The notes beneath the pieces are model-generated. The model did not search any database and was not told where the DNA came from. It saw only the letters and a list, made by a program, of their open reading frames with translations. Source: JBDWFY01 sp965275915 (GTDB lineage Bacteria; Pseudomonadota; Alphaproteobacteria; Rhizobiales; Stappiaceae). From it: 64,000 bases of DNA. How positions within the stretch are numbered: position 1 is the stretch's first letter; every line of letters begins with the position of its first letter. Position numbers and translations under genes: made by a program. Below are positions 33,904-41,949 of the stretch, piece by piece. The stretch covers positions 620,001-684,000 of the forward strand of contig CBDHYI010000006.1 of assembly GCA_965275915.1 (NCBI GenBank), given 5' to 3'.

Positions 33904-36463
33904 GCCCGAAATGCGACTGTCCATTCCAGAGTTTTCGCTGGTCATACTTGTCGGTCCGACCGGCTCGGGAAAGTCGACATTTGCAAAGAAGCATTTTCTG
34001 GAAACGGAGATCATTTCGTCCGACCGCTGCCGCGCGCTTGTGAGTGATGATGAAAGCAATCAGGATGCAACCGAGGACGCCTTCGCTCTTCTTCATTTCA
34101 CCGCGTCCCTGCGACTGAAACGCCGGCTGTTAACCGTCATCGATGCGACTTCGGTGAGACGTGAGGATCGCGCGCAACTTATCAAACTGGCCCGGCAGTA
34201 CCACGCGCTGCCCGTAGCGCTTGTGCTCAACATAGATCCTGCACTGTGTCATGAACGGAACCGGTCTCGCACAAATCGCAACTTCGGCCCCCACGTCGCT
34301 CAGAACCAGTCCAGGCTTCTGAGAAAAGATCTCAGGCGACTGCAGAAAGACGGTTTTCGAACCGTGCATGTGATGCGCAGTCAGAACGAAGTTGACGCGT
34401 TGACGATAGAGCGGACACCACTCTGGACCGATCTTCGCGAAGAGAACGGCCCGTTTGATATTATCGGCGACATTCACGGTTGTTTCGACGAGACATGCAT
34501 ATTGCTCGAGCAGCTTGGCTACACCGTCGACCCGCTGCCGGACGATCCCGAAGCCCTTATCTCCGCGCGCCACCCGCTGGGTCGTGTCGCCCTGTTCGTC
34601 GGCGACTTGACCGACCGTGGCCCGCGCAACGTCGATTGTTTGAGACTTGTCATGGGCATGTGCGGAGAAGGCACGGCCAAATGCGTTGTCGGCAACCACG
34701 ACTACAAGCTCAACAAGTGGCTCAAGGGACGAAAAGTCACCGCAAAACACGGCCTTCAGGACACGATCGACGAACTGGAAAATACGTCCGAAACGTTCCG
34801 CAGCAAGGCGAGCGCCTTTCTGTATGACCTGAGGTCGCATTTCTGGCTGGCAGAGGGAAAACTCGTCGTTGCTCATGCCGGTCTAAAGGAAGAGATGCAC
34901 GGACGCGGCTCGTCGGAAATCAGAAACTTCGCGATGTTCGGCGATACGACCGGCGAGCGGGATGAATATGGCCTGCCGATACGCCTGAACTGGGCGCGCG
35001 ACTATAAAGGCAGGGCCGATGTCGTTTACGGACATACGCCGGTGCTGAATGCCGAGTGGCTGAACAATACGATTTGTATCGACACAGGCTGCGTGTTCGG
35101 CGGCAAACTAACCGCTTTGAGATGGCCGGAACTTGAAACCGTTTGCGTTCCGGCAAAAGAGATCTATTGCGAACCTCCAAAACCACTCGATGCAGGGTCG
35201 GGCAAAAGTGCTCAGCAGGATCATGACCGACTGCTTTATTTTGACGACTATGCGACCAAACAACGAATTGAAACCCGTTTTGGCGGAACGGTTGTTATTC
35301 CGGAGGAAAACAGTCTGGCGGCACTTGAGGTCGCCAGCCGTTTTGGTGTCGACCCGCGCTGGCTGATTTATCTGCCCCCCACTATGGCCGCCCCACCCAC
35401 GGCTCCATCGGGCCCCTATCTGGAACATCCCGATCAGGCAATGAACTACTTTTCCGCTCGCGGAGTCACCCGTCTGATTGCGGAAGAGAAACATATGGGG
35501 TCGCGGGCAATCCTGATTGTCGCAAAAGACCGCGATGCCGCCGGTCAAAGGTTCGGAGTCGAAGATGGTCGGTCCGGCATTGTCTACACGCGAACCGGAC
35601 GTCCGTTTTTCAGCGATAATGCCCTCGAAGCGCGTGTCATTTCTCGCATCGCCGCCGCAGTCTCCCAAGCTGGTTTATGGGATACTTTTGAAACCGATTG
35701 GATGCTGCTTGATGCTGAGATCATGCCCTGGTCAGCCAAGGCTCAGGAGCTGCTGGATCGCCAGTATTATCCGACCCATCAGGCCGCACGGTTTTCTGCC
35801 GAAGCCCTGTTGGCTGCCATCGCAACTTCTCCAGCTGTCGACGGGCTCGCAGCACTGAAAGAGACGGCGGAGGTGCAAAGGGAAAATGCGCTCAAGATGG
35901 CAAAGACCATCGCCGGATATTGCTGGGAAACCTCTTCCATCGAGGAGTTCCGGATTGCACCGTTTCATCTGCTCGCGACGGAAGGCAAGCTGTATGCCGA
36001 CCGATCTCATGTCTGGCATATGGAAACACTGGCAAAGCTTGCTGAGGCCGATCCAATCCTGAAAATGACAGGATGGCAGCAGATTGACGTTTTGGATACC
36101 GCCGACAGAAAAGACCTGACAACCTGGTGGTTCAATCATACCGACGCCGGCGGCGAAGGACTTGTCTTGAAACCGGTCGATTTTATTTCCAGGGGCGAAA
36201 AGGGGATGGTCCAGCCGGCCATGAAAGTGCGCGGTCCGGAGTATCTGCGGATTATCTACGGTCCCGATTACGACATGCCCGGCAATATTGACCGTCTGCG
36301 CAACCGCAACATTGCCCGCAAATCGTCTTTGGCTCTCAGGGAATTCAAACTCGGTCTGGAAGGACTTCGGCGTTTTGTTGAGAGACAACCGCTGGCAAAA
36401 GTGCATGCCTGCGCGCTTGGTGTTCTTGCTTTAGAGAGTGAGCCTGTGGATCCCCGGTTGTAA
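33896..36463 (+). CDS. pnkp: Polynucleotide kinase-phosphatase-ligase Pnkp
   Basis: An 855-residue three-module RNA repair enzyme. The kinase module has the P-loop G20-PTGSGK-S27; the binuclear metallophosphatase has DIIGDIHGCFDE (about 190), GDLTDRGP (about 237), GNHD (about 266), VVAHAGL and YGHTPV; the ligase module has motif I K532-H-M-G535, then DAEIMPWS, EGLVLKP and QPAMKVRG as motifs IIIa, IV and V. It heals broken RNA ends (5'-OH to 5'-P, removal of 3' or cyclic phosphate) and, with Hen1, seals them. All modules look intact and the length is close to the well-studied clostridial enzyme. Confidence 0.95.
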   Translation: MSEPEMRLSIPEFSLVILVGPTGSGKSTFAKKHFLETEIISSDRCRALVSDDESNQDATEDAFALLHFTASLRLKRRLLTVIDATSVRREDRAQLIKLARQYHALPVALVLNIDPALCHERNRSRTNRNFGPHVAQNQSRLLRKDLRRLQKDGFRTVHVMRSQNEVDALTIERTPLWTDLREENGPFDIIGDIHGCFDETCILLEQLGYTVDPLPDDPEALISARHPLGRVALFVGDLTDRGPRNVDCLRLVMGMCGEGTAKCVVGNHDYKLNKWLKGRKVTAKHGLQDTIDELENTSETFRSKASAFLYDLRSHFWLAEGKLVVAHAGLKEEMHGRGSSEIRNFAMFGDTTGERDEYGLPIRLNWARDYKGRADVVYGHTPVLNAEWLNNTICIDTGCVFGGKLTALRWPELETVCVPAKEIYCEPPKPLDAGSGKSAQQDHDRLLYFDDYATKQRIETRFGGTVVIPEENSLAALEVASRFGVDPRWLIYLPPTMAAPPTAPSGPYLEHPDQAMNYFSARGVTRLIAEEKHMGSRAILIVAKDRDAAGQRFGVEDGRSGIVYTRTGRPFFSDNALEARVISRIAAAVSQAGLWDTFETDWMLLDAEIMPWSAKAQELLDRQYYPTHQAARFSAEALLAAIATSPAVDGLAALKETAEVQRENALKMAKTIAGYCWETSSIEEFRIAPFHLLATEGKLYADRSHVWHMETLAKLAEADPILKMTGWQQIDVLDTADRKDLTTWWFNHTDAGGEGLVLKPVDFISRGEKGMVQPAMKVRGPEYLRIIYGPDYDMPGNIDRLRNRNIARKSSLALREFKLGLEGLRRFVERQPLAKVHACALGVLALESEPVDPRL

Positions 36464-36599
36464 CAATCGGCAATGATGACATCGCAAGGGCGCTCACCAA
36501 TCATTGAAACGTGCCTCCTGGTTCGTGATCGAACGTGACTTTTGCGACATGGTTATCTCACCTACCTTACTCAGGTGTTTATGTGATGGAGCTGTTTTC

Positions 36600-36989
36600 A
36601 TGGCTTTCCTGAATTCCTTACGCCTGTTCTTGATCGTTCCTCTTTTGCTTGTCGGGATCTCTTTCGCCGCAGCGGCGGAGGTGGTCAAGCAGGGCGATAT
36701 CAAGGGAAAACGGGTCAAGTGGACACAGGGCTCTGTTGTCATCACCGGCAGTCCGGGCAATTATCGCATTCAGCTTGGAAACAATTTTAAGACAAAGCAG
36801 GCCCCTGCCCTTTTCGTCTATCTGGGCCATGCGAAACCCACCGTGGAAATCGGCGCGCTGAAAGCGTTGACCGGCGCCCAGAGTTACCGGCTGCCGGCTG
36901 ATGTCGACCCGAATAAATTTTCGCGGCTGTTTATTTATTGCAAACCCTACGGAATTGTTTTCGGGTCCGCCCGGCTGAAGAAGCCCTGA
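36600..36989 (+). CDS. DM13-domain exported protein
   Basis: A 129-residue protein. From the ATG at 36600 it begins with a signal peptide (SLRLFLIVPLLLVGISFAAA), followed by a DM13 fold: VKQGDIKGKRVKWTQGSVVI, PALFVYLGHAK, and a late cysteine in RLFIYCKPYGIVFGSARL. DM13 domains are proposed to bind or carry redox groups outside the cytosol, and the single conserved Cys fits that. A longer frame from 36504 exists but would bury the signal peptide. It stands after pnkp without evident linkage. Confidence 0.78.
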   Translation: MAFLNSLRLFLIVPLLLVGISFAAAAEVVKQGDIKGKRVKWTQGSVVITGSPGNYRIQLGNNFKTKQAPALFVYLGHAKPTVEIGALKALTGAQSYRLPADVDPNKFSRLFIYCKPYGIVFGSARLKKP

Positions 36990-37002
36990 ACCAGAAGGCT
37001 GT

Positions 37003-37671
37003 CTACGCCGAAAAACGGGCCTTCATTAGTTCAAAACTGTCGAATACCTCGTGGGCTCCAGCTGCGTTCAGCCTGTCCGCCAGCCCGTCATCGGCATGAC
37101 CGCCTCCGGTAAAGCCCCAGACCGTCATGCCCGCAGCCAGACCGGCCGTGACGCCATTGACGCTGTCTTCGACAACCAGACAATCTTCGGGTTCGCTTCC
37201 CAGCGAGGCGGCGGTGTGCAGGAACAGGTCCGGGGCGGGTTTGCCCCGTTCAACATTCTCCCCGGAATAAATGTGCGGGTCGAACCTGTGATGCAGATCA
37301 ACGAGACGAAGCTTTTCATGCAGAACGTCTATTGCGCTTGAGGAAGCAACGGCAACTGCGCCTGCATAGTCGTCAAGAAAGGTTTCGATACCCTGGATCG
37401 CCGTCAACTCGGCTTGAATCCGGCGCCAGGCCGTTTCCTTGACATTGACTGCGAAATCCTCGGGAAAGGGTCCTTGCTCCAATGCCTCAAATTCCTTTGC
37501 CAACATAGCTATGAAATCCGCGTATGTGAGCCCCATAAAGCGGCTCATATAATCTTTCAACTCATAGTGCAGGCCGATACGGGAAAGATATTCCCGCTCT
37601 ACCGCCACGTAAATCCGTTCTGAGTCCACGAGAACCCCGTCGCAGTCGAATATGATGGTCGAAAAGGGCAT
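37003..37671 (-). CDS. HAD-family phosphatase (beta-phosphoglucomutase-like)
   Basis: A 222-residue HAD hydrolase of subfamily IA. Motif I is IIFDCDGVLVDSE (nucleophile Asp and acid/base Asp), motif II AVASSSA (Ser), motif III includes GKPAPDLFLH (Lys), and motif IV VVEDSVNGVTAG (Asp). The helical cap lies between about residues 20 and 85. Substrates of this group are sugar phosphates or phosphoglycolate. I start it at 37671, where AGGCAGGT precedes the ATG. It follows the DUF4329-like gene by 11 bases, so the two are probably co-transcribed. Confidence 0.88.
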   Translation of the reverse strand: MPFSTIIFDCDGVLVDSERIYVAVEREYLSRIGLHYELKDYMSRFMGLTYADFIAMLAKEFEALEQGPFPEDFAVNVKETAWRRIQAELTAIQGIETFLDDYAGAVAVASSSAIDVLHEKLRLVDLHHRFDPHIYSGENVERGKPAPDLFLHTAASLGSEPEDCLVVEDSVNGVTAGLAAGMTVWGFTGGGHADDGLADRLNAAGAHEVFDSFELMKARFSA

Positions 37672-37682
37672 AAGTACCTGCC

Positions 37683-38270
37683 TCAACAAGTGCCGAAATT
37701 GCGTGCTTCGCGGCGTTCAAGTCCGTTCAAAGTGTATCTTTTCCTGGGAGCCATTGCCCGGCAGGGACGGAATTTCGGATCGGCACGGATACAGCCGGGG
37801 CCGCACAGAAGGGTTGCGGTTTGCCGGTCGAACCGGTTCAGCCAGACCCGGCCACCCGGCGTTGCAATGTAACCGTCGATTCCTTCATCGATATCCGCTT
37901 CCAGATCGTCGACCGAAGGCACTTCGGAATCGACATCAGCGATGAACGCACCATGGGTATGATAGGATGCAAGCACCTTAAATCCTCTTGGTTCGGTGCC
38001 CGGATTGCAGCTGTGGCGCCATCCCCGACGCGGCTTTGTGGCGGCCAATCTGCCCGAGGCATCATATCCCAGAAGGCCGCAATACTCGATGTTTTTGCGG
38101 ATCGACCGGCCCTGAATGGCATTCAGCGTCTCCAGGGCGAGTTTGTTCAACGCTTTTCGCTCGCTTCGCGACTGAGCCTGCGCTTCAACAGGAATGAGGA
38201 ACAGGACCGCCGGCAACAGGATCAAAAAGCGAAGTGTCACGAATATCTCCAAGATCTTGTTGCAGCTCAC
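37683..38270 (-). CDS. Exported DUF4329-like protein with a JAMM-like metal motif
   Basis: A 195-residue protein with a signal peptide (LRFLILLPAVLFLIPVEA, cleavage near residue 32). The core shows E62 in IEYCGLLGYD, H104-x-H106 in ASYHTHGAF, and S119-x-x-D122 in EVPSVDD, which together resemble the zinc site of JAMM/JAB metalloproteases (Glu, HxH, SxxD), then GYIATPGGRVWL. DUF4329 proteins have this pattern. Several cysteines (64, 88 and four near the C-terminus) suggest disulfides outside the cytosol. A peptidase or amidase acting on cell-wall or secreted substrates is an inference. It precedes the HAD gene. Confidence 0.75.
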   Translation of the reverse strand: MSCNKILEIFVTLRFLILLPAVLFLIPVEAQAQSRSERKALNKLALETLNAIQGRSIRKNIEYCGLLGYDASGRLAATKPRRGWRHSCNPGTEPRGFKVLASYHTHGAFIADVDSEVPSVDDLEADIDEGIDGYIATPGGRVWLNRFDRQTATLLCGPGCIRADPKFRPCRAMAPRKRYTLNGLERREARNFGTC

Positions 38271-38439
38271 AATCTTTCAGGCAGTCCGGATCGTGGCAGA
38301 GTGCTACTGAACGACGGGCAATGAGATATCAATCAAACATTCGTTTGTCGCTGATTTTTCGACACAAATTCTCTCAAAAAATATTACTGTCGGTATCAAA
38401 CCCACCGTTTCAGTTCCTGTTTCGTAAAGGACGATTCCA

Positions 38440-39213
38440 ATGCCCAGTCAAGCTGATCGCGCAAAGGCCTTTCAGGCTCTTCATCAGAAAGGCAACCCGG
38501 TCATTCTGTTCAACATCTGGGATCCGGGCAGTGCCAACGCTGTCGCGGCGGCCGGAGCAAAAGCAATAGCGACCGGCAGTTGGCCGGTTGCCGTGGCGCA
38601 CGGCTATGGAGACGGCGAAAAAATACCGCTGGATCTGGCACTCGACAATGCCCGCAGGATTGTTGAAACGGTCGACTTGCCTGTGACTCTCGACTTTGAA
38701 GGCGGCTATGACGCTGCGCCGGAAGGTATTGCGGAGAATATCAAACAGGCCTGTGCGACCGGCGTCATTGGATTTAACTTTGAAGATCAGATTGTCGGCA
38801 CGTCGGATCTTTATGACATGTCGACCCAGGCCTCCCGAATTGCCGCCGTGCGTGAGGCTGCGGACAGCGTCTTGCCTTCCGTCTACATCAATGCGCGGAC
38901 AGATATTTTCCTGAAAACAAAGCCGGAAACGCATACGAACGCCATGCTGGACGAAGCCGTCGAGCGGGCCAAAACCTATGAGCAGGCCGGCGCCAGCGGC
39001 TTCTTCGCGCCCGGCCTGGGCGATGAGAAAATGATTGCGCGACTGTGCGAGGAGGTGTCTCTGCCGGTCAACATCATTGCGCTCACCGACGTGCCCGATA
39101 CCAAAACGCTGGCCGGTCTCGGCGTTGCCCGCATCAGCTACGGGCCTGTTCCGTATCGCAAGATGACAAAATGGCTTGAAGAAGAAGCGCGGAAAGCAAT
39201 CGCCGGCAATTGA
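38440..39213 (+). CDS. Isocitrate lyase / PEP mutase family protein
   Basis: A 257-residue alpha/beta-barrel enzyme of the phosphoenolpyruvate mutase/isocitrate lyase superfamily. Landmarks are PVILFNIWDPGSANAVAAAG, the magnesium-binding stretch PVTLDFEGGYDA (the Asp and Glu pair), GFNFEDQIVG, YINARTDIFL, and GFFAPGLGDE. Members cleave or form C-C or P-C bonds next to a carboxylate; this short group has no fixed substrate and is often called oxaloacetate decarboxylase or 2-methylisocitrate-lyase-like. AAAGGA precedes the ATG. It is a single gene convergent with an esterase. Confidence 0.88.
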   Translation: MPSQADRAKAFQALHQKGNPVILFNIWDPGSANAVAAAGAKAIATGSWPVAVAHGYGDGEKIPLDLALDNARRIVETVDLPVTLDFEGGYDAAPEGIAENIKQACATGVIGFNFEDQIVGTSDLYDMSTQASRIAAVREAADSVLPSVYINARTDIFLKTKPETHTNAMLDEAVERAKTYEQAGASGFFAPGLGDEKMIARLCEEVSLPVNIIALTDVPDTKTLAGLGVARISYGPVPYRKMTKWLEEEARKAIAGN

Positions 39214-39229
39214 TCCGCCCGGCTTTCCG

Positions 39230-40075
39230 TTAGTGCTTCAAAGTGCTCATCCAGTCGAAGCCTTCTCCGACCCATTCGGCGGGTATGGAATGGCCCCTGG
39301 GGTGCAGGCAGATCTCCAGCTCTTTCCCGCTGCCGCACGAAGACCAGATGCTGCACTCATAGCGCGGATGGGCTTTCGTGCTGTCCGGTTCGGTCCGGCA
39401 CTGATTTATAGTGCGCCAGATTGCCATGCCCTCGGGAATCGGCATCGAATTATAAATGCCGACTTCGTCGTAAGCGACGACCCGGTCCCTAGTTCCGTGA
39501 ATATGCCTGAGATTAACGGGACCGGTCGGACATGTTTCAGGATTGGAGTGCCAGAAACCGCCGGCAATGGGCACATACGCCCTGAACAGCGTCCCTGCGT
39601 AACAGGCCACGTTCCAGACCATCGATGCGCCACGGGAAAAACCGGACGCCATGGTCCGGCTTTCGTCAATCGGCCACCGGCTTCTGATGTCGTTCATGAC
39701 CGTGTTGATATAAAGCCGTTCGTCACGGCCGCCCTCGGCCCGACCCTCACCAATCTGGCGCCAGTAGCCGGTCCGGGCATATGGGGCAACAAAGAGCGCC
39801 CCTCTGCGGGTAATACCCTCAACCATGGCCCTGTTGCGAAATGTTCCTTCCGGGGTGCCGTTCCAGCCGTGAAAATAGACGACAAGCGGTAACGGTGTTT
39901 TGCCGTCCCAATCGTCCGGCAGTGCTGCCAGATAGTAGCCGCCGTCAACCTTGCACTGTCCCCCTGCGCCGCAGGACCCTTGTGCTTGTGTCAAAGAGAA
40001 AGGCAAAAAAGCAAGCAGACCGGCAATGAATACCGAGCTTTTCCGCAAATTGAGCGCCTTCAATCCCATTCTCAC
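39230..40075 (-). CDS. Exported alpha/beta hydrolase of the PHB-depolymerase/feruloyl-esterase type
   Basis: A 281-residue protein with a signal peptide (SSVFIAGLLAFLPFSLTQA) and an LpqC-type esterase domain. The oxyanion region is VVYFHGWNGTPEG, the nucleophile Ser is in MASGFSRGASMV, the Asp in IHGTRDRVVAYDE, and the His in HPRGHSIPAEW. Four or more cysteines in the mature part fit disulfides. Substrates could be polyhydroxybutyrate oligomers or other esters; none is shown here. It lies 102 bases downstream of soxR in the same direction. Confidence 0.85.
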   Translation of the reverse strand: MRMGLKALNLRKSSVFIAGLLAFLPFSLTQAQGSCGAGGQCKVDGGYYLAALPDDWDGKTPLPLVVYFHGWNGTPEGTFRNRAMVEGITRRGALFVAPYARTGYWRQIGEGRAEGGRDERLYINTVMNDIRSRWPIDESRTMASGFSRGASMVWNVACYAGTLFRAYVPIAGGFWHSNPETCPTGPVNLRHIHGTRDRVVAYDEVGIYNSMPIPEGMAIWRTINQCRTEPDSTKAHPRYECSIWSSCGSGKELEICLHPRGHSIPAEWVGEGFDWMSTLKH

Positions 40076-40177
40076 GAACGATGCTCCCTGCCTGATGACC
40101 CTGTCTCAGGTTTTAAGGCGTGCGCCCAAGTTGGTCCAAACAGTTCAACTGCATATTTTCTGACAATTTCGTGTGTC

Positions 40178-40639
40178 TCAGACGGGCGGCTCAGGCCGGT
40201 CTCCCATAAGATAACGGGGGCCTGCCCCCTTTCCGGCGGCACGGTCCTCCGGATTATAGAGTTTGCACCGCTCAAGAGACAGGCAGCCGCAACCGATGCA
40301 GCCGTCCAATTGCTCTCGCAGGCGGGTCAACGTCTCGATCTTGGCATCGAGATCCTTTCTGAAGGTGTTGCTCATGCGGGTCCAGTCGCGCCTGGTTGGT
40401 GTCCGTCCTTCAGGAAGCGCATTGAGCAGAGACTTGATCTGGCTGATCGTGAAGCCGAATTGCTGGGAAATCAGCACAAAGGACAAACGTCTGATATCGG
40501 ATCGCAGGAAACGCCGCTGGCCGCCCGCGTTTCGTGCCGCCGTTACCAGTCCCTCCGCTTCATAGTACCGGATGGCGGATACGGACAGACCGGTTCGTTC
40601 CGCGACCTGACCGATGCTCAGAATATCCGAAGCCCGCAT
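40178..40639 (-). CDS. soxR: Redox-sensitive transcriptional activator SoxR
   Basis: A 153-residue MerR-family regulator. The N-terminal winged helix (SIGQVAERTGLSVSAIRYYE) is followed by a long dimerisation helix and the [2Fe-2S] ligand set C114-x2-C117-x-C119-x5-C125 (CIGCGCLSLERC), which is diagnostic for SoxR. The oxidised cluster activates target promoters that have overlong spacers. A perfect SoxR box lies 40 bases upstream in the divergent control region facing a VOC-family gene, and no soxS is present, as is normal outside enteric bacteria. Confidence 0.96.
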   Translation of the reverse strand: MRASDILSIGQVAERTGLSVSAIRYYEAEGLVTAARNAGGQRRFLRSDIRRLSFVLISQQFGFTISQIKSLLNALPEGRTPTRRDWTRMSNTFRKDLDAKIETLTRLREQLDGCIGCGCLSLERCKLYNPEDRAAGKGAGPRYLMGDRPEPPV

Positions 40640-40675
40640 GGTGCTTACCTCCGTTGAAACGTTTCAGATTATACC

Positions 40676-40706
40676 TTGACCTCAAGTTAACTTGAGGAAT
40701 TATTAT
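40676..40706 (+). promoter_or_regulatory. SoxR-controlled promoter with perfect SoxR box
   Basis: The 18-base perfect palindrome CCTCAAGTTAACTTGAGG at 40680-40697 matches the SoxR operator. It lies between a -35 element TTGACC (40676-40681) and a -10 element TATTAT (40701-40706), separated by 19 bases, the overlong spacing that MerR-type activators act on. The promoter points to the VOC-family gene starting at 40753, about 40 bases beyond the expected transcription start. Confidence 0.9.
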
Positions 40707-40752
40707 CCTACCCGAATTGCTGTCAACAGGACCAGGCAAAAGGAAATCAATC

Positions 40753-41148
40753 ATGAAAAATGCAACGTTGGAGCATGTGAACATCACCGTCAGCGATCCG
40801 GTTGCGACGGCCAATCGGCTATGCGATCTGTTCGGCTGGCATATCCGCTGGCAAGGCAAAGCCATCAATGACGGCACGACTGTGCATGTGGGAACGGACG
40901 ACACCTATCTTGCCGTTTACGGACAGGGGTCGCCGACGGTCCCCGCTGAGGTCAGTTATTCCGTTCGCGGCGGTCTCAATCATGTGGGAATTCTCGTCGA
41001 CGACCTTGATGAGACGGAGCGTCGCGTGATTGCGGCAGGCTATACACCCCACTCGCATGCGGACTACGAGCCGGGCCGGCGCTTCTATTATCGCGATGAG
41101 GACAATATTGAGTTCGAAGTCGTGAGCTACGTACCGGTTCCCGCATAA
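40753..41148 (+). CDS. VOC-family (glyoxalase/dioxygenase fold) protein under SoxR control
   Basis: A 131-residue vicinal-oxygen-chelate protein: LEHVNITVSDPVATANRLCD opens the first beta-alpha-beta unit, and LNHVGILVDDLDETERRVIA the second, ending RFYYRDEDNIEFEVVSY, which supplies the typical His and Glu metal positions. Start at 40753, preceded by AAAGGA. The promoter in front has a perfect SoxR box, so it is probably made in response to redox-cycling compounds and may detoxify or bind such a compound. The reaction is unknown. Confidence 0.88.
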   Translation: MKNATLEHVNITVSDPVATANRLCDLFGWHIRWQGKAINDGTTVHVGTDDTYLAVYGQGSPTVPAEVSYSVRGGLNHVGILVDDLDETERRVIAAGYTPHSHADYEPGRRFYYRDEDNIEFEVVSYVPVPA

Positions 41149-41179
41149 GCACGATCGGAAGTCAAACCTCAGAACGCAC

Positions 41180-41200
41180 GGCCGCAATCACGTTGCGGCC
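41180..41200. terminator. Hairpin between convergent VOC and MsrQ-like genes
   Basis: A perfect eight-base stem, GGCCGCAA with TTGCGGCC around a five-base loop, overlaps the last codons of the MsrQ-like gene and lies 32 bases past the VOC stop codon. It could end transcription from either side, but there is no T-run, so the call is tentative. Confidence 0.4.
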
Positions 41201-41832
41201 TGCCGCGCTCTGGGGCCAATCCATTTTTTCTGAACCAGCCGATAGGAGAGATGATAGGCCTTCACGATCGCAAGCGCACCCATCCACATCAGCGCATCGT
41301 CCCAGAAGATCTCGAAATAAAGCCAGTGGACAAAGATCAAGACAGCCGCCGGATAGATGAGGCGTTGCATTGCCTTCCAGGCCGTGCCCATTTTCCGGAT
41401 CGAATAATCATTCGACGTCAGCGCAGCCGGCACCATTATCAGGAAACCCAGCCATCCGACCGTAAAGGCGATGTCGAACGCTTCCAAATAGATGTTTTCA
41501 AAGTCACCGATATCGCGAATGTAGATCAGAAGATGCAACGCGGCGTAGCCGAAGGACGCCAATCCGAAGTAACGGCGGCGCTTCAAAAACCAGCGCATAA
41601 TCTGTTTACCGGAGGCCCAGCCCTTGCACAGTAACATCAGCGGCGTGATGGACAGGGTAAGGACCAGCAACTGGATCGACAAAATGCCGGTGATGCTCAT
41701 CATCTCGGCGAAATAACGGTTGTTTTCGTAAAAATCCCAGAGGATAGGCAAGGACGGCCACGCCAGCACCAGCCAGAGCGTCATGGGCGCATTAACGATT
41801 GCGCGGATTTTCTCAAAGGCAGCGCTCAGCAT
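41188..41832 (-). CDS. MsrQ/YedZ-like heme-binding membrane protein
   Basis: A 214-residue membrane protein with about six hydrophobic segments, of the ferric-reductase-like transmembrane group that includes MsrQ (the heme partner of the periplasmic methionine sulfoxide reductase MsrP). Conserved features include YFGLASFGYAALHLLIYI (His in the third helix), the NDYSIRKMGTAWKAMQRL loop, and YPAAVLIFVHWLYFEIF (second His). I prefer the start at 41832; a GTG at 41931 would add 33 residues of no clear homology. No msrP gene is adjacent, so the partner must be elsewhere or different. Confidence 0.8.
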   Translation of the reverse strand: MLSAAFEKIRAIVNAPMTLWLVLAWPSLPILWDFYENNRYFAEMMSITGILSIQLLVLTLSITPLMLLCKGWASGKQIMRWFLKRRRYFGLASFGYAALHLLIYIRDIGDFENIYLEAFDIAFTVGWLGFLIMVPAALTSNDYSIRKMGTAWKAMQRLIYPAAVLIFVHWLYFEIFWDDALMWMGALAIVKAYHLSYRLVQKKWIGPRARQAAT

Positions 41833-41949
41833 CGTGTCCGGCAATGAAGTGAAAGGTCGGGAATAGTATAAGGGCCAAAAAGTATCGCCCGGATAAAAAG
41901 CCGGTGATCCCTTTGTGAGTGGGCGAAGCACCCACTCCGTTCGTTGACG

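Noticed and set aside
36504..36599. Longer start for the DM13 protein
   Set aside because: It would place about 32 charged and Cys-containing residues ahead of a normal signal peptide; the ATG at 36600 gives a standard exported protein.
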